DNA of 29,038 nucleotides, taken from contig NZ_JAVRHO010000032.1 in the NCBI RefSeq assembly GCF_031846515.1, positions 1 to 29,038 of the forward strand. The letters run 5' to 3'. Below are positions 16,143-23,012 of this stretch, piece by piece. Position numbers and translations under genes: made by a program. Source of the stretch: Autumnicola lenta. GTDB taxonomy: Bacteria > Bacteroidota > Bacteroidia > Flavobacteriales > Flavobacteriaceae. Position 1 is the stretch's first letter, and the number at the start of each line of letters is the position of its first letter. The notes beneath the pieces were generated by a model, which saw nothing but the letters and a program-made list of their open reading frames with translations, was not told where the DNA came from and made no database searches.

Positions 16143-16154
16143 AAGCCGGCGGTT
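16117..16154 (-). terminator. Intrinsic terminator for leftward transcription of the cupin gene
   Basis: AACCGCCG (16130-16137) pairs with CGGCGGTT (16147-16154), an 8-bp GC-rich stem with a 9-nt loop. Read on the minus strand it is followed by a T-rich run (positions 16129 down to 16117). On the plus strand there is no T run, so it mainly serves the cupin/aspartate kinase transcript. The stem overlaps the last codons of the glycosyltransferase gene. Confidence 0.65.
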
Positions 16155-16263
16155 CTCACACGAAAATGAACATTTACCAAGAAACGTCCAGCATTGTTAG
16201 TGCGCTAAATTTATGCGGGAAGCCTGACCATATTATCTGCTATAATCACAGCTTTATCTGATT

Positions 16264-16632
16264 TTAGATCCATTCTGTTCTTTTTTGAGTTAACTCAGAT
16301 TTTTCGTTACCTCCGGTACTAATTGTGGTTGCAGGTTCAAACAACATTATCTCGACTTCATTCTTAACCACAGGTCTATGCTCTATTCCCTTTGGGATAA
16401 TTATAAATTCACCTTCTGTTATCGGAATTCTTTTATTTCTCAATTCCATATTAAACTCTCCTTTAATGACTAAAAACATTTCATCTTCATTATCGTGTTT
16501 ATGCCATTCAAATTCGCCCTTTGCTTTTACAAGTTTTATATGTTGACCATTTAATTCCCCAACTATCCTCGGATTCCAATAATCAGAAAACTGAGACATT
16601 TTTTCAGCAATAGAAATCTTTTTTATTTCCAT
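16264..16632 (-). CDS. Small cupin-domain protein
   Basis: A 122-residue single-domain cupin. Motif 1 is EWHKHDNEDEMFLVIKGEF with H44, H46 and E50 or E51 as likely metal ligands. Motif 2 is EGEFIIIPKGIEHRPV with H85 as the fourth ligand. The closest general type is the mannose-6-phosphate-isomerase-like small cupins; substrate and reaction cannot be inferred. It starts 26 nt after the aspartate kinase stop on the same strand, so it is probably co-transcribed, although no pathway link is evident. Confidence 0.85.
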   Translation of the reverse strand: MEIKKISIAEKMSQFSDYWNPRIVGELNGQHIKLVKAKGEFEWHKHDNEDEMFLVIKGEFNMELRNKRIPITEGEFIIIPKGIEHRPVVKNEVEIMLFEPATTISTGGNEKSELTQKRTEWI

Positions 16633-16658
16633 TTTTGTATTGGGTTTAATGGTAAGGC

Positions 16659-17996
16659 TTAAACTACCTGAGCCTTTTTATTTTGAATAAAAAGCTTCTC
16701 GTTCAGTTTTCTTAATGTAGGAATTTTATTCTGGGTGTTTACAAGAAGAGAAATATTATTATTGCTTCCACCGTAGGAAATCATACGTACGGGAATATCG
16801 TTTAGAAGCTCAAAAAGTCTGTAAGTTTGTTTGTCTTCAATTACAGATTCTCCAACAATACAAATAATACTATGGTTTTTCTCTACAGTAATTTCTCCGT
16901 AAGAATCCAGTTCCTTTAGAATCTCATCCAGGTTGCGGTCGTCATCTATAGTGAGGGAAATGGCAATTTCTGAAGTGGTGATCATATCGATTGCCGTCTC
17001 GTAATTGTCAAAAACATCGAATATTTTCCGGAGAAATCCATGCGCCATCAGCATCCTGTTAGACTTGATTTTAATTGCTGTAATTCCGTCTTTTGCTGAA
17101 ATTGCTTTTAATCCTTTTTCTTTAGCTTCAGGAGAAATCCTTGTTCCCTGGGAATCTGGCGTAAATGTATTTTTCAGGAAAATGGGAATATTCTTATCAA
17201 TAACCGGAGAAATAGTTTGCGGATGCAGAATTTTTGCTCCAAAGTAGGCCAGTTCCGCAGCTTCTTCAAAACTTAATTCGGAAATACGATGTGTATTTTC
17301 CACATAACGCGGATCATTGTTGTGCAATCCGTCTATATCTGTCCAGATCTGAACTTCTTCAGCATTTATTGAAGCTCCAAGAATTGTGGCAGAATAATCG
17401 CTGCCTCCTCTTTTAAGCGTACTGATCTCGTTATTTTTATCGATACGTACAAAACCCTGTGTGATGTAAAGATCACTTTCCGGCTTACTGGCTATTACTT
17501 TATTAAAATGCTCCCCTACTTTTTTTGTATCGGGATTCTCAAGATTGCTCACATACATAAATTCCTTCGCGTCCAGCCATTGATTGTGGATATTAATACT
17601 TTCCAGGTATTTCGAGAAAATATAGGTAAGCATCGTCTCACCATAAGTTACGGTTTCGGCATATGTTTTTTCTGAATAAGCGTTTCCGGAAGTCTGCTTC
17701 AGTTGAGCCAAAATATCGTTGATAAAAGTAAGAGTGGAATTTTTAATATCCTCATCCTGAATAAGCTCATTAATGGCGCTTTCATGGCGTTGCTTTAAAC
17801 GCTGAATAACTGCATCGATTTCTTTTTCGTTTCCAATTTTAATGGCTTCAGAAATAGAAACTAACTCATTGGTAACTCCAGACATTGCTGAAAGAACCAG
17901 TAATATTTTACCTTCCTTAGACTGGATGATATTTTTTACATTGTTTATACTTTCTACAGAACCTACAGAAGTTCCTCCGAATTTCATTACCCTCAT
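16659..17996 (-). CDS. lysC: Aspartate kinase (monofunctional)
   Basis: A 445-residue enzyme that phosphorylates aspartate, the first step towards lysine, threonine, methionine and diaminopimelate. The start is set at 17996 (MRVMKFGGTSVG); the open frame extends 37 codons upstream, but those residues do not look like protein. Catalytic-domain motifs are KFGGTSVG (5-12), STLKRGGSDYSATILGA, WTDIDGLHNNDPR, EEAAELAYFGAKILHP and FLKNTFTPDSQGTRIS. About residues 300-445 hold two ACT repeats, with AISLTIDDDRNLDEIL and IPVRMISYGGSNNNISLLV. These are where end-product amino acids bind in the family, so feedback control is likely. It is divergent from an ACT-like gene at 18098. Confidence 0.95.
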   Translation of the reverse strand: MRVMKFGGTSVGSVESINNVKNIIQSKEGKILLVLSAMSGVTNELVSISEAIKIGNEKEIDAVIQRLKQRHESAINELIQDEDIKNSTLTFINDILAQLKQTSGNAYSEKTYAETVTYGETMLTYIFSKYLESINIHNQWLDAKEFMYVSNLENPDTKKVGEHFNKVIASKPESDLYITQGFVRIDKNNEISTLKRGGSDYSATILGASINAEEVQIWTDIDGLHNNDPRYVENTHRISELSFEEAAELAYFGAKILHPQTISPVIDKNIPIFLKNTFTPDSQGTRISPEAKEKGLKAISAKDGITAIKIKSNRMLMAHGFLRKIFDVFDNYETAIDMITTSEIAISLTIDDDRNLDEILKELDSYGEITVEKNHSIICIVGESVIEDKQTYRLFELLNDIPVRMISYGGSNNNISLLVNTQNKIPTLRKLNEKLFIQNKKAQVV

Positions 17997-18035
17997 GATG
18001 AAAAAATTTAATGCTGCATAATTAGTTTTTAAAGC

Positions 18036-18084
18036 CATGCACCAAAAAAAAATGCATGATTTTATATACATTTGCACAAAATGT
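18036..18084. promoter_or_regulatory. Divergent control region: -7 box and two dyads
   Basis: The 101-nt gap between the aspartate kinase start and the ACT-like gene carries TACATTTG (18067-18074), an exact TAnnTTTG box 23 nt before the ATG at 18098. It overlaps an inverted repeat ACATTT-GCACA-AAATGT (18068-18084). A second one, CATGCA (18036-18041) with TGCATG (18053-18058), lies just upstream. Such dyads over a promoter are what an operator would look like. No clear TTG is present at -33. The operator role is inferred. Confidence 0.4.
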
Positions 18085-18097
18085 GTAATATTTAACA

Positions 18098-18742
18098 ATG
18101 AAGACAATTACCACCTGCGTTCATGATATTATCAAGCACCAGCCATTCCTGGACGATGCAATGGCCCGTGACATTGTTAATTTTAGCGGATTGGCAGCAG
18201 ATATACAACCACAGGTTGAAAAAGAAATGCGTAAACCGGTGAAACAAGGCTCCATAATAATGGCGTTGCGCAGGTATGCGCCCAAGCGCAGTAAAGTAAA
18301 TATGAAGGCGCTGCGGGATCTTGGGGATATCGTAGTAAGATCTGGAATTACGGAATATACTTTTCTCAATTCTAATTCAATCATCTCAAATAAAGCGCGA
18401 TTGCTGGAAGCTGTTAAAGATAAAACCGGTGTATATCTAAATTATTCAAGTAATTATCAGGAAAGCAATATCTTGGTTTCTTCCTCCCTCACAAGCCTTG
18501 TGGAAGACTGTTTTAAGAACGAGGTTAGGGTGACAATTAAAGAAGAATTATCTTCTATAACCATTGCATTGCCCAAGAACAGTTCCCAGAGTGTGGGAAT
18601 GTATTTTTACATCTTTAAACTTCTGGCCTACGAAGGAATTCCTGTTTTTGAAATGATATCTACATCTAATTACTTCGCTATATTCCTTGAAAAAGAGTAT
18701 GTGAATAGCGCATTTTTATTAATGAATGAGATAAAAGAGTAG
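18098..18742 (+). CDS. ACT-like putative regulator divergent from aspartate kinase
   Basis: A 214-residue soluble protein without signal peptide. The N-terminal part (about 1-70) is helical and basic (VKQGSIIMALRRYAPKRSKV) and could be a winged-helix DNA-binding unit, but no textbook helix-turn-helix is clear. The C-terminal part (about 150-214) reads SSITIALPKNSSQSVGMYF..., EGIPVFEMISTSNYFAIFLE, which parallels the last ACT repeat of the neighbouring aspartate kinase (DIPVRMISYGGSNNNISLLV): both have IPV, MIS and a small/Asn turn before a hydrophobic strand. ACT domains bind amino acids. A regulator of amino-acid genes, or an allosteric partner of the kinase, is plausible. I do not recognise a named family with certainty. 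Confidence 0.7.
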   Translation: MKTITTCVHDIIKHQPFLDDAMARDIVNFSGLAADIQPQVEKEMRKPVKQGSIIMALRRYAPKRSKVNMKALRDLGDIVVRSGITEYTFLNSNSIISNKARLLEAVKDKTGVYLNYSSNYQESNILVSSSLTSLVEDCFKNEVRVTIKEELSSITIALPKNSSQSVGMYFYIFKLLAYEGIPVFEMISTSNYFAIFLEKEYVNSAFLLMNEIKE

Positions 18743-18744
18743 TT

Positions 18745-18897
18745 TTACCAGTACCCAAGATATACCCCGGTTACCGCCACTGCTGCTATTAGTAAGATTA
18801 AAATAATCGCTATAAATGTGCCGCCAAATCGGGTCTTTTTGTTGTCTTCTACAATGTAATCTTCGGTGCTGTGATTGTACTTGTTGTTAGATGCCAT
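18745..18897 (-). CDS. Small single-span membrane protein (50 residues)
   Basis: A 50-codon frame with ATG at 18897 and TAA at 18745-18747. The N-terminal 22 residues are polar (MASNNKYNHSTEDYIVEDNK), followed by RFGG and one hydrophobic helix of about 20 residues (TFIAIILILLIAAVAV...), ending GVYLGYW. This layout gives a cytoplasmic polar head and one membrane span. The gene starts 12 nt after the stop of the beta-propeller gene on the same strand, so the two may be co-transcribed; it ends 2 nt from the convergent ACT-like gene. No function is known to me. Confidence 0.68.
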   Translation of the reverse strand: MASNNKYNHSTEDYIVEDNKKTRFGGTFIAIILILLIAAVAVTGVYLGYW

Positions 18898-18909
18898 GTG
18901 TGGTTGATT

Positions 18910-19758
18910 TTAATTTATTCTGTACCACCATATTTCATTTTGGAAATTCATTGGTAGTACCAGTTGATTTTTCTCGTTGAGATATAAAATATCTCCTGAA
19001 CTTTTATCTGAAGTTAATATTTCTTCCTTTTTGCCATCGGTATTTATCCGGTAGATCTTTCCTGTTCCCCAATCTGAAATATAAAAAGTCTCATCGTCAA
19101 TTCTTTGCACTCCGTCAAGATTGCCAATTCCTTCAGAAGATATTTTGTGAATGGATTTGTCTTCAGGATTTACAATTAGAAAATTCCCCGGCTCATTATT
19201 ACTTCCCCAGGCTGATGCATACAGTTTTCCGTTAACAAAAAGGAGTCCGTTAACATATTCAAGATCTTTGGAAAATAACCATTCTTTTATCTGGCCAGAT
19301 TCCGTTGACATTTTATAAATAGCACTTTTTCCACTGTCAGAAATATAAAGATCGCCCTCATTATCAATAGTAATATCGTTAAGTGATTTTGAACCCTCTA
19401 CTTTTATAGTTTTGGAGATTTCTCCTTCTTCAATATCCATTACTACAACCTCAGTATTATTAGTAACATAAAGTTTATTACCATCTACCAGTAAGCCTTT
19501 AGGATCTTTTAATCCTGTTATCCATTCGCGGGTGTCTATAGATCCATCAGCAGAAAGCTTTGAAATAAAGCCATCTCCGGGTGAATCACCGGCCATGTTG
19601 GAAACATACATGAAATTATTGGACTCGTCGATTACAACAGATTCCGGATGGCTAAAACCTTCAACTTTTTTAATAAGGCTTACCTCACTATGCTGTGCGG
19701 AAGAAATCGCACCAAATAATATAATTGTCGCTGCTGAAAATAGTGATTTTAGATTCAT
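18910..19758 (-). CDS. Secreted SMP-30/NHL-like beta-propeller protein
   Basis: A 282-residue exported protein with a signal peptide ending AISSA-Q (about residue 21). The mature part is made of repeated blades with the pattern (G)xLYVSD/YVTN followed by G or D: NFMYVSNMAGD, KLYVTNNTEVV, DLYISDSGKSAIYK, KLYASAWGS, TFYISDWGTGKIYRI. This fits a six-bladed propeller of the SMP-30/gluconolactonase or NHL type. Members include sugar lactonases and many binding proteins of unknown role. The lactonase metal ligands cannot be placed securely, so enzymatic activity is not claimed. The likely location is the periplasm. Confidence 0.8.
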   Translation of the reverse strand: MNLKSLFSAATIILFGAISSAQHSEVSLIKKVEGFSHPESVVIDESNNFMYVSNMAGDSPGDGFISKLSADGSIDTREWITGLKDPKGLLVDGNKLYVTNNTEVVVMDIEEGEISKTIKVEGSKSLNDITIDNEGDLYISDSGKSAIYKMSTESGQIKEWLFSKDLEYVNGLLFVNGKLYASAWGSNNEPGNFLIVNPEDKSIHKISSEGIGNLDGVQRIDDETFYISDWGTGKIYRINTDGKKEEILTSDKSSGDILYLNEKNQLVLPMNFQNEIWWYRIN

Positions 19759-19871
19759 TTTTATGAATTTTAGAGGTCTAATATACTGAAAAAGATAATA
19801 TCCCTGTAAAATCTTTCTTACCTAAAGTTTTCCCAAACCATTTATGAACTGAAAATTTCTTGCTTAATTTC

Positions 19872-20021
19872 ATGTCACAAAAACAAGATATGAAGAATAT
19901 AATAAGGGCTGTACTTGCGGGATGGGGAGCGAAGAAAATTGGCGGCGGCTGTGGTTGCATAGGGATAATTGTTGTATTTATTATTCTCTGGTTAATTCTT
20001 GGCGCGCTGGGACTCAACTAA
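19872..20021 (+). CDS. Small GGGCGC-motif membrane protein (49 residues)
   Basis: A 49-codon frame, ATG at 19872, TAA at 20019-20021. The amphipathic basic head (DMKNIIRAVLAGWGAKK, residues 6-22) is followed by the Gly/Cys motif GGGCGC (24-29) and a hydrophobic span (about 30-46, rich in I/V/F/L/W) ending GALGLN. The motif order (basic helix, G-A-K-K, Gly/Cys cluster, single span) resembles short conserved hypothetical proteins I recall from Flavobacteriia. The gene ends 7 nt before the convergent channel gene. Role unknown; the Cys pair could bind metal or form a disulfide. Confidence 0.68.
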   Translation: MSQKQDMKNIIRAVLAGWGAKKIGGGCGCIGIIVVFIILWLILGALGLN

Positions 20022-20028
20022 TTTCCTG

Positions 20029-21093
20029 TTATTTATACTCCTCTACCAGTACATTCCATTCCATAGTTTTTAAAACCCCCACTAAAACCGGATTTATCTC
20101 GTTAAGCAGTGGTGAATTTTTCGGGAAGGTGTAGCTGTAATAATCTTTCTTTAAGGTTTTTTGTAGTACTTCCAACTCATCGTTTAACTGATCTGTTTCT
20201 ATGATATATGTCAGCATAGGGACATCATATACAAATAAAGATGTTTCCTCATTGAGAAGAGACTCTATACCCTGCATCTCACTAAAAACAGTATCTACTT
20301 CAATATTGTAAAGATCCAGAAATTCCTGAGAACTGGAATTGGCCACGGTAGTAACATCAAAATTTTGCAGATCCTGAACCGAGGAGATTTTGTCATTCAT
20401 TGTTTTTACTGTTAAAGAAGAAGCAATTCCTGCCGTAAGACTGGAAATCATAATTATAGCCATAAACATCCAGATAAAACCAATCACCCTACCTCCGGTT
20501 GTTCTAGGAGATTTATCACCGTAACCTACCGTAGTCATTGTAACCGCGCTCCACCAGAATCCCTGAAGTATGCCACTCGTCCCGTCACCAAATTCTTCCG
20601 GATTCTTTTTTCTCTCAAAAATCCATACGAGAAACCCGAAAATAAAAATAACTCCCAGGAGAATAAGAATGGCAGAAATAAAGTTCCAGCTAACAATATT
20701 TTTAATGTATTTCCATATTTGGGATTCTCTCCTCTTTGCTATCCCTGTATTTGATATGAAGTATGGCTGAGAAAAATCCAGGGTCTCCATCCTTTTGTCG
20801 GTTACCGTAATAGGATTTATACTAAAATCTACCTCTTTGTTTCGGATGCCTAAAAGTAAATCACTTAAAGAACTATAAGTGCGGAATTCATATTCGGATT
20901 CCAGTTTCTCATTTACAAGCTCCCACGAAGATATACTTAAACCGGTAAACTCTCCGTTATTTTCTGAAATGAATGGCGGGGCTTCTGTAATGCCAATTAT
21001 CAGTTTCCCATCAGCAACTGTAGTAGAATCCTGCGCATAGATTTTTGGCGAATAAAGAAGTATTATAAAAAATAAAAAGGAAAACAATTTCAT
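20029..21093 (-). CDS. GluR0-like ligand-gated potassium channel
   Basis: A 354-residue prokaryotic ionotropic glutamate-receptor homologue. Order: signal peptide (1-20), first lobe of a periplasmic solute-binding fold (about 29-125, LIIGITEAPPFISE, then ITVTDKRMETLDFSQPYF with R101 at the place that binds the ligand carboxylate), TM1 (about 138-159), pore loop with the potassium filter TVGYGD (188-193), TM2 (about 203-226), and second lobe (about 235-350). The filter identifies K+ selectivity; four subunits would form a channel in the inner membrane with the ligand site in the periplasm. The ligand is probably an amino acid but cannot be read from the sequence. A short gap (75 nt) separates it from the lipoprotein gene upstream on the same strand. 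Confidence 0.93.
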   Translation of the reverse strand: MKLFSFLFFIILLYSPKIYAQDSTTVADGKLIIGITEAPPFISENNGEFTGLSISSWELVNEKLESEYEFRTYSSLSDLLLGIRNKEVDFSINPITVTDKRMETLDFSQPYFISNTGIAKRRESQIWKYIKNIVSWNFISAILILLGVIFIFGFLVWIFERKKNPEEFGDGTSGILQGFWWSAVTMTTVGYGDKSPRTTGGRVIGFIWMFMAIIMISSLTAGIASSLTVKTMNDKISSVQDLQNFDVTTVANSSSQEFLDLYNIEVDTVFSEMQGIESLLNEETSLFVYDVPMLTYIIETDQLNDELEVLQKTLKKDYYSYTFPKNSPLLNEINPVLVGVLKTMEWNVLVEEYK

Positions 21094-21168
21094 AAAAAAA
21101 GATGTATTTCCTGCAAAGTAAAAAAAAACAGGAACAGAAGAAATTTTAAAGATACTAGCAGGATTTAT

Positions 21169-21621
21169 TTATTCTGAAGGGGTTTCTTCCTCAACCACAT
21201 AATATATCTCCAGTTTTTTCCTTCCAAACTCCCGGGCTTTCTGCGAATCTTTACCCATATAAATATCAATTTTATTTTTCCATCTTGCATTCATTTTGTC
21301 TTTTACAAGAAATTCTCCTTTAAAACCTTCAATTTTCACCCTTGTATTGTAATCGAGGCCTCTCCTTATTAAATCCCTGGACACCGCAATAACTTTTTGT
21401 TCTGGTTTCAATGTATCTCCCCAGGCGGTAATGTTTGCATCTCCTTCCCCCTGATAGTCCAGGGAATTATAAGCTGAAGCGGTGACAGAGAGTGTGTCCC
21501 AGTTTACATCGTCCTCTTTGCTCCCAAAATCACAAGCAGAAAAACTTATTATCCAGGTAATTAAAACAACTCCTGAAACTGACTTTAGGAAAACAGATTG
21601 AAAATTTTCTTGCTTGTTCAT
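21169..21621 (-). CDS. 3D-domain lipoprotein
   Basis: A 150-residue protein with an N-terminal hydrophobic segment ending SFSAC, where C30 is a probable lipidation site (the residue at -3 is F, a weak lipobox). The mature domain contains VTASAYNSLD, ITAWGDTL, VIAVSRDLI, NTRVKIEG, LVKDKMNARWKNKIDIYMG and YVV. This is the order seen in 3D domains (named for three Asp residues) of MltA- and YabE-like cell-wall proteins, with D in VKDK and D in KIDIY. Related proteins cleave or bind peptidoglycan; activity here is not shown. Probably attached to a membrane facing the periplasm. Confidence 0.78.
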   Translation of the reverse strand: MNKQENFQSVFLKSVSGVVLITWIISFSACDFGSKEDDVNWDTLSVTASAYNSLDYQGEGDANITAWGDTLKPEQKVIAVSRDLIRRGLDYNTRVKIEGFKGEFLVKDKMNARWKNKIDIYMGKDSQKAREFGRKKLEIYYVVEEETPSE

Positions 21622-21804
21622 GATATTATTATTTTATAGACTCCAGCCGTCACGATATTCGTATACTAATCTCAGAAATTCCGCCCTTATCAGCTTTATT
21701 CATATGAGCCTTACTTCTGCCCACAGGAATTGTATAGTTTGATTTCCACCGATATTGGAAAAAAGGCCCGCAATGTTAAATAATCCCTTTAAATTATATA
21801 AAAA

Positions 21805-21821
21805 AGTTAAGTTTTCCAACT
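21805..21821. promoter_or_regulatory. AGTT-N9-AACT dyad upstream of FKBP
   Basis: AGTTAAGTTTTCCAACT. The 20-nt stretch 21806-21825 matches 26447-26466, upstream of the ATP-grasp operon, at 18 of 20 positions. The site ends about 45 nt before the -7 box. Function unknown; chance similarity is possible in AT-rich DNA. Confidence 0.2.
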
Positions 21822-21845
21822 AAAAGACTATAATAGGATGCCTAA

Positions 21846-21876
21846 TTTGGAAGTCCATGAGATAAATGTACCTTTG
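21846..21876 (+). promoter_or_regulatory. Promoter of the FKBP gene
   Basis: TTTG at 21846-21849, 19 nt of spacer, then TACCTTTG at 21869-21876. Both boxes and the spacing fit the Bacteroidota primary-sigma consensus exactly. The start of transcription would be near 21883, about 53 nt before the ATG. Confidence 0.72.
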
Positions 21877-21935
21877 CAAAATTAAATGGCTTAAAGATTG
21901 AACTTAAGTCAATTTTATAATAGTAAAACAAAGAT

Positions 21936-22367
21936 ATGAGTCAAGTAAAACAGAATGACACGGTAAAGGTACATTACACTGGAAAACTAGCTGACGGGCA
22001 GGTATTTGATAGCTCTGTAGAAAGAGGTGAACCTATTGAATTTACTCTTGGACAGGGGCAGTTGATCCCAGGTTTTGAAAAAGGCCTTATCGACATGCAA
22101 CTGAATGAAAAAAAGACTGTAAATATCCCTAAAGAAGAGGCTTATGGTGAGCCAAGGGAAGAACTCGTTCAGGAAGTAGATAAAAGTCAGTTACCTGAAG
22201 ATATAAAGCCTGAAGTTGGAATGGGACTAGTTTCCAAAGCTCCAGATGGTAGAGAAATGAACCTTGTGGTTAAAGATGTAAAAGAAAATTCTATTGTGGT
22301 AGATGGAAATCACCCACTTGCAGGAAAAGACCTTGTTTTTGACCTGGAAGTTGTGGAGATCAAGTAA
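21936..22367 (+). CDS. SlyD-like FKBP-type peptidyl-prolyl isomerase
   Basis: A 143-residue cytoplasmic isomerase and folding chaperone. FKBP motifs: VKVHYTGKLADGQVFDSS (10-27), EFTLGQGQLIPGFEKGLI and NEKKTVNIPKEEAYGE. Between about residues 72 and 118 lies the insert-in-flap domain typical of SlyD (VDKSQLPEDIKPEVGMGL ... LVVKDVKENSIVVDGNHPLAG), after which FKBP resumes (LVFDLEVVEI). The His/Cys-rich metal-binding tail of E. coli SlyD is absent. The family interconverts cis and trans prolyl bonds. Single-gene transcription is indicated by its own promoter and terminator. Confidence 0.93.
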   Translation: MSQVKQNDTVKVHYTGKLADGQVFDSSVERGEPIEFTLGQGQLIPGFEKGLIDMQLNEKKTVNIPKEEAYGEPREELVQEVDKSQLPEDIKPEVGMGLVSKAPDGREMNLVVKDVKENSIVVDGNHPLAGKDLVFDLEVVEIK

Positions 22368-22391
22368 TTTCCTCACAATTTTCTATAGCTT

Positions 22392-22422
22392 AAAGCTCTG
22401 CAAAATTTGCAGAGCTTTTTTT
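22392..22422 (+). terminator. Intrinsic terminator after the FKBP gene
   Basis: AAAGCTCTGCAAA (22392-22404) and TTTGCAGAGCTTT (22406-22418) are perfect complements and are followed by T to 22422. It lies 25 nt after the stop. Confidence 0.88.
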
Positions 22423-22517
22423 ATGTCTCAATTACTTCAATAAAGGGTTAAGATTATTGTAATTATTTGGTATACAGGGATCATATATTTACCTTAATCT
22501 CAACTAAAAACATAATT

Positions 22518-22931
22518 ATGAAAAGACATGCAACAGCCGTTTGGAACGGTTCTATAAAAGAAGGAAATGGAAAAATAAGTACGCAAAGCGGGGTTTTGGA
22601 TCAAACCCAATATTCTTTTAAAACCAGGTTTGAAGATGGAAAAGGTACAAATCCCGAAGAGCTAATAGGTGCAGCACACTCAGGATGTTTTGCCATGCAA
22701 TTGTCTGCTTTTCTTAGCGAAGAAGGATTTACGGCAGATACTTTAACTGCAAAAAGTGAAATCACCTTTGAAGATGGCACTATCAAAAAATCACACATAG
22801 ATTTACATGCCAGCATACCTAATATTGAAAAGGAAAAGTTTGAAGAACTGGCAAATAAAGCCAAAGAGAATTGCCCGATTTCAAAACTTCTAAATACCGA
22901 AATAACCCTTACGGCAAAACTTGAAAAATAA
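22518..22931 (+). CDS. osmC: OsmC-type peroxiredoxin (organic hydroperoxide reductase)
   Basis: A 137-residue protein. The start is set at 22518 (MKRHATAVWNG), which matches E. coli OsmC in position; an in-frame codon at 22467 would add 17 unrelated residues. Conserved features: STQSGVLDQ, TRFEDGKGTNPEELIGAAHS (R37, E48), peroxidatic C57 in HSGCFAM and resolving C119 in ENCPISKLL, then a final ITLTAKLEK. OsmC reduces organic peroxides and protects against oxidative stress. The length equals the family's. The gene is cytoplasmic in the family and transcribed alone, with terminators on both sides. Confidence 0.95.
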   Translation: MKRHATAVWNGSIKEGNGKISTQSGVLDQTQYSFKTRFEDGKGTNPEELIGAAHSGCFAMQLSAFLSEEGFTADTLTAKSEITFEDGTIKKSHIDLHASIPNIEKEKFEELANKAKENCPISKLLNTEITLTAKLEK

Positions 22932-22970
22932 TAAAACTGAATTTCTAGATAATATTGAATTATAAGAGAG

Positions 22971-23012
22971 CTGCTCTAAAACCCGAATGTACGGTTTTGA
23001 GCAGTTTTTTTT
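22971..23012 (+). terminator. Intrinsic terminator after osmC
   Basis: CTGCTC-T-AAAACC (22971-22983) pairs with GGTTTT-GAGCAG (22993-23004), with one bulged T and a nine-base loop, then eight T. The T run reaches the stop codon of the convergent gene at 23011. Confidence 0.85.

Larger units (their letters stand above)
21622..21935. other. Intergenic region between divergent lipoprotein and FKBP genes
   Basis: This gap of 314 nt is AT-rich. It holds the FKBP promoter (21846-21876), a dyad-like element AGTT-N9-AACT at 21805-21821, and no supported gene. CAAAATTA at 21877-21884 could be a minus-strand -7 box but is about 255 nt from the lipoprotein start. Confidence 0.6.

Noticed and set aside
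16166..16261. 31-residue open frame (+) between glycosyltransferase and cupin genes
   Set aside because: It has no recognisable motif or membrane span and lies between a terminator and a convergent gene; chance frames of this size are common.
18910..19758. Gluconolactonase feeding the gluconate operon
   Set aside because: The propeller is of a compatible fold, but it is 4 kb away on a separate transcript and the lactonase metal ligands could not be placed.
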